A stretch of DNA of 15,257 nt from an uncultured bacterium (lineage in GTDB: Bacteria; Bacillota_A; Clostridia; Lachnospirales; Lachnospiraceae): positions 1-15,257 of the forward strand of contig CAJMOO010000044.1 in NCBI GenBank assembly GCA_905215045.1. The letters run 5' to 3'. A model generated the notes under the pieces. That model was not told where the DNA came from and searched no databases. It worked only from the letters and a program-made list of their open reading frames with translations. The translations under genes and the position numbers were made by a program. Position 1 is the stretch's first letter, and the number at the start of each line of letters is the position of its first letter. Below are positions 14,124 to 15,257 of this stretch, one piece after another.

Positions 14124-14750
14124 GATCATATGGCATAAACTTCCACCCATAACAAACAGATGAAAGATCTCATGCAGACCAAAATTCTTCCAGTGATTTT
14201 CGAACCAAGGAATCTTTAGTGCATAGATCACACCACCAACTGTATAAATGATACCGCCAGCAAGTAGCCATCCAAAAGATGTCTTGGATAAACTATGGAT
14301 GATCGGTGCGATCGCAACGATACAAAGCCATCCCATTGCGATATACATGATAGAAGATACCCACTTCGGACAAGTTACCCAGAACATCTTAAATACGATA
14401 CCAAGGATCGCGATGATCCAGATCACGGATAAAAGTCCATATCCAAGCGTGCCGCCAAGAACGATCGTACAGATCGGTGTGTAAGAACCAGCGATCAGAA
14501 CAAAGATCATTGCATGGTCAAGTTTCTTTAACTTCTTATTGATCGTTGGTGAAATATTAAAAGAGTGATAAGCAGTACTTGCACCATAAAGACCAATCAT
14601 ACTTATAGTAAATATGATCAAAGAGATAATGCGTACATAATCACCGCTTAAAAAGCTCTTGATGATCAATGGAATGGAAACGATCGCGGCCAGGATCATT
14701 CCGATCAAATGGGTAATTGCACTTCCTGGATCTTTTAATTTATGTTTCAT
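14106..14750 (-). CDS. Hemolysin III/PAQR-type membrane protein
   Basis: A 214-residue polytopic protein with seven likely membrane helices. The family's metal-site residues are in place: His62 in STAYHSF, Asp78-His79 in LDHAMIF, then LIAGSYTP (86-92), and His193 and His197 in HEIFHLFV. Related PAQR proteins are zinc-dependent hydrolases in eukaryotes. The bacterial members are called hemolysin III or YqfA/TrhA, and their biological role is mostly unproven, so the hemolysin name should be read as a family label. The frame is open to 14810, but GGAGGT (14763-14758) seven bases before 14750 decides the start. It is divergent from the GntR-type gene and convergent with the GIY-YIG gene. Confidence 0.92.
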   Translation of the reverse strand: MKHKLKDPGSAITHLIGMILAAIVSIPLIIKSFLSGDYVRIISLIIFTISMIGLYGASTAYHSFNISPTINKKLKKLDHAMIFVLIAGSYTPICTIVLGGTLGYGLLSVIWIIAILGIVFKMFWVTCPKWVSSIMYIAMGWLCIVAIAPIIHSLSKTSFGWLLAGGIIYTVGGVIYALKIPWFENHWKNFGLHEIFHLFVMGGSLCHMILMFQI

Positions 14751-14823
14751 GGTAAAACCTCCAATCATTCTAGTGTTATAAAATTCAATACGTAGTATTA
14801 AAAACCACATCTAACTTTCTTAC

Positions 14824-14852
14824 ATACTACAACTATTCGAGGGATATTGCAA
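14824..14852 (-). promoter_or_regulatory. Probable promoter of the hemolysin III gene
   Basis: On the minus strand, TTGCAA (14852-14847; 4 of 6) lies 17 bp before TAGTAT (14829-14824; 4 of 6). The leader contains a small palindrome, AATAC-GTA-GTATT (14787-14799), that might be an operator. Otherwise the divergent gap 14751-14938 holds only the two promoters. Confidence 0.45.
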
Positions 14853-14856
14853 GGGG

Positions 14857-14885
14857 TTTTCAAAAAAAAGTGAATCTGGTATAAT
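14857..14885 (+). promoter_or_regulatory. Promoter of the GntR-type regulator
   Basis: TTTTCA (14857-14862; 4 of 6) lies 17 bp before a perfect TATAAT (14880-14885) with TGG extension. It stands back to back with the hemolysin III promoter, four bases apart at the -35 boxes. Confidence 0.65.
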
Positions 14886-14938
14886 GTTACCTATTATATG
14901 ATTAAGAAAAAAAGTAATAGACAGAATGGGATATTAAT

Positions 14939-15257
14939 ATGGAAAAAACAAAGAAAGCCTATGAGATCGTCATAGATAGTATCAAAGAACAGATCATGAA
15001 TCAGGAACTTGTTCTTGGACAAGGCCTTCCACCAGAGAGAGAAATCTCAGAGAAGCTTGGAGTCAGTAGGAATTCCGTTCGTGAAGCGTTGAAGATCTTA
15101 ACTGTCATGGGAGTGGTCTCAAGCAGACAAGGAGCAGGAAATTATATATCAGGAAATTTTAAGGGATATATGGTAGATGCCCTTTCTATGATGTTTATGC
15201 TTGATAAGCTTGATTATGACCAGATCAACCAGATCCGTATCGGACTGGAGATGCAGG
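14939..15257 (+). CDS. FadR-subfamily GntR transcriptional regulator, 3' end beyond window
   Basis: The first 106 codons are visible and the frame stays open to the window edge. The N terminus is a winged helix-turn-helix of GntR type: a helix with YEIVIDSIKEQI, then LPPEREISEKLGVSRNSVREAL (about 30-51), where family members usually read LPSERELA, followed by the wing residues GVVSSRQGAGNYIS. The segment after residue 75 starts an all-helical FCD-like effector domain (QINQIRIGLEMQ), as in FadR/LldR-type regulators of carbon metabolism. Which ligand it binds cannot be told. The ribosome binding site is weak. The divergent hemolysin III gene is a possible but unproven target. Confidence 0.9.
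   Translation, partial: MEKTKKAYEIVIDSIKEQIMNQELVLGQGLPPEREISEKLGVSRNSVREALKILTVMGVVSSRQGAGNYISGNFKGYMVDALSMMFMLDKLDYDQINQIRIGLEMQ

Noticed and set aside
1..15257. CRISPR arrays, tRNA or rRNA genes, insertion sequences, phage genes
   Set aside because: No repeat-spacer pattern, cloverleaf, rRNA stretch, transposase or integrase was seen on either strand.

Overview
The window looks like a chromosomal segment from a spore-forming, low-GC member of the Lachnospiraceae. An Anaerostipes-like butyrate producer would fit, but that genus guess is from gene style only. The grounds are strong AGGAG-type ribosome binding sites, AT-rich gaps, a spoIID-spoIIQ pair, a PanG-type ketopantoate reductase and several small proteins of clostridial character. 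No phage, IS element, CRISPR array, rRNA or tRNA gene was seen, so this is core rather than accessory DNA.

Layout. (1) 194-4471, plus strand: a coenzyme A operon, panG-panB-panC-panD-coaBC, that turns ketoisovalerate and aspartate into pantothenate and then joins and decarboxylates the cysteine adduct. A promoter lies at 76-104. (2) 4554-8791, plus strand: a sensor kinase and OmpR-type regulator, then an RluA-type pseudouridine synthase, a HisA of the eukaryotic (HIS6) type and a small membrane protein. It starts from an extended -10 promoter and ends at a 16-bp bidirectional terminator at 8810-8850. (3) 8882-11975, minus strand: an HPr-like protein, nicotinate phosphoribosyltransferase (NAD salvage), a PlsC-type acyltransferase (phospholipid synthesis) and a membrane-anchored protein of unknown function. 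(4) 12049-13708, plus strand: spoIID and a spoIIQ-like LytM protein, the peptidoglycan engulfment and channel pair of endospore formation. (5) 13848-14750: a GIY-YIG protein and a hemolysin III/PAQR-type membrane protein, convergent and overlapping. (6) From 14939 to the window end: the start of a FadR-type GntR regulator, divergent from the hemolysin III gene.

The points most worth a second look are in the sporulation pair. SpoIID appears to carry Gln in place of its catalytic Glu. The SpoIIQ-like protein has lost every zinc ligand of the M23 fold. A good sigma-E-type promoter stands before spoIID and a possible sigma-F-type promoter before the SpoIIQ-like gene. Also notable are the HPr-like protein with Gln at the Arg17 position, a hemolysin III terminator hidden inside the opposing GIY-YIG coding sequence, the orphan eukaryotic-type HisA, and a strong excess of the palindrome CGATCG. 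I did not find a clearly new multi-gene system.

All promoter, hairpin and count statements are by eye. Family assignments come from motif recognition, not from searches.
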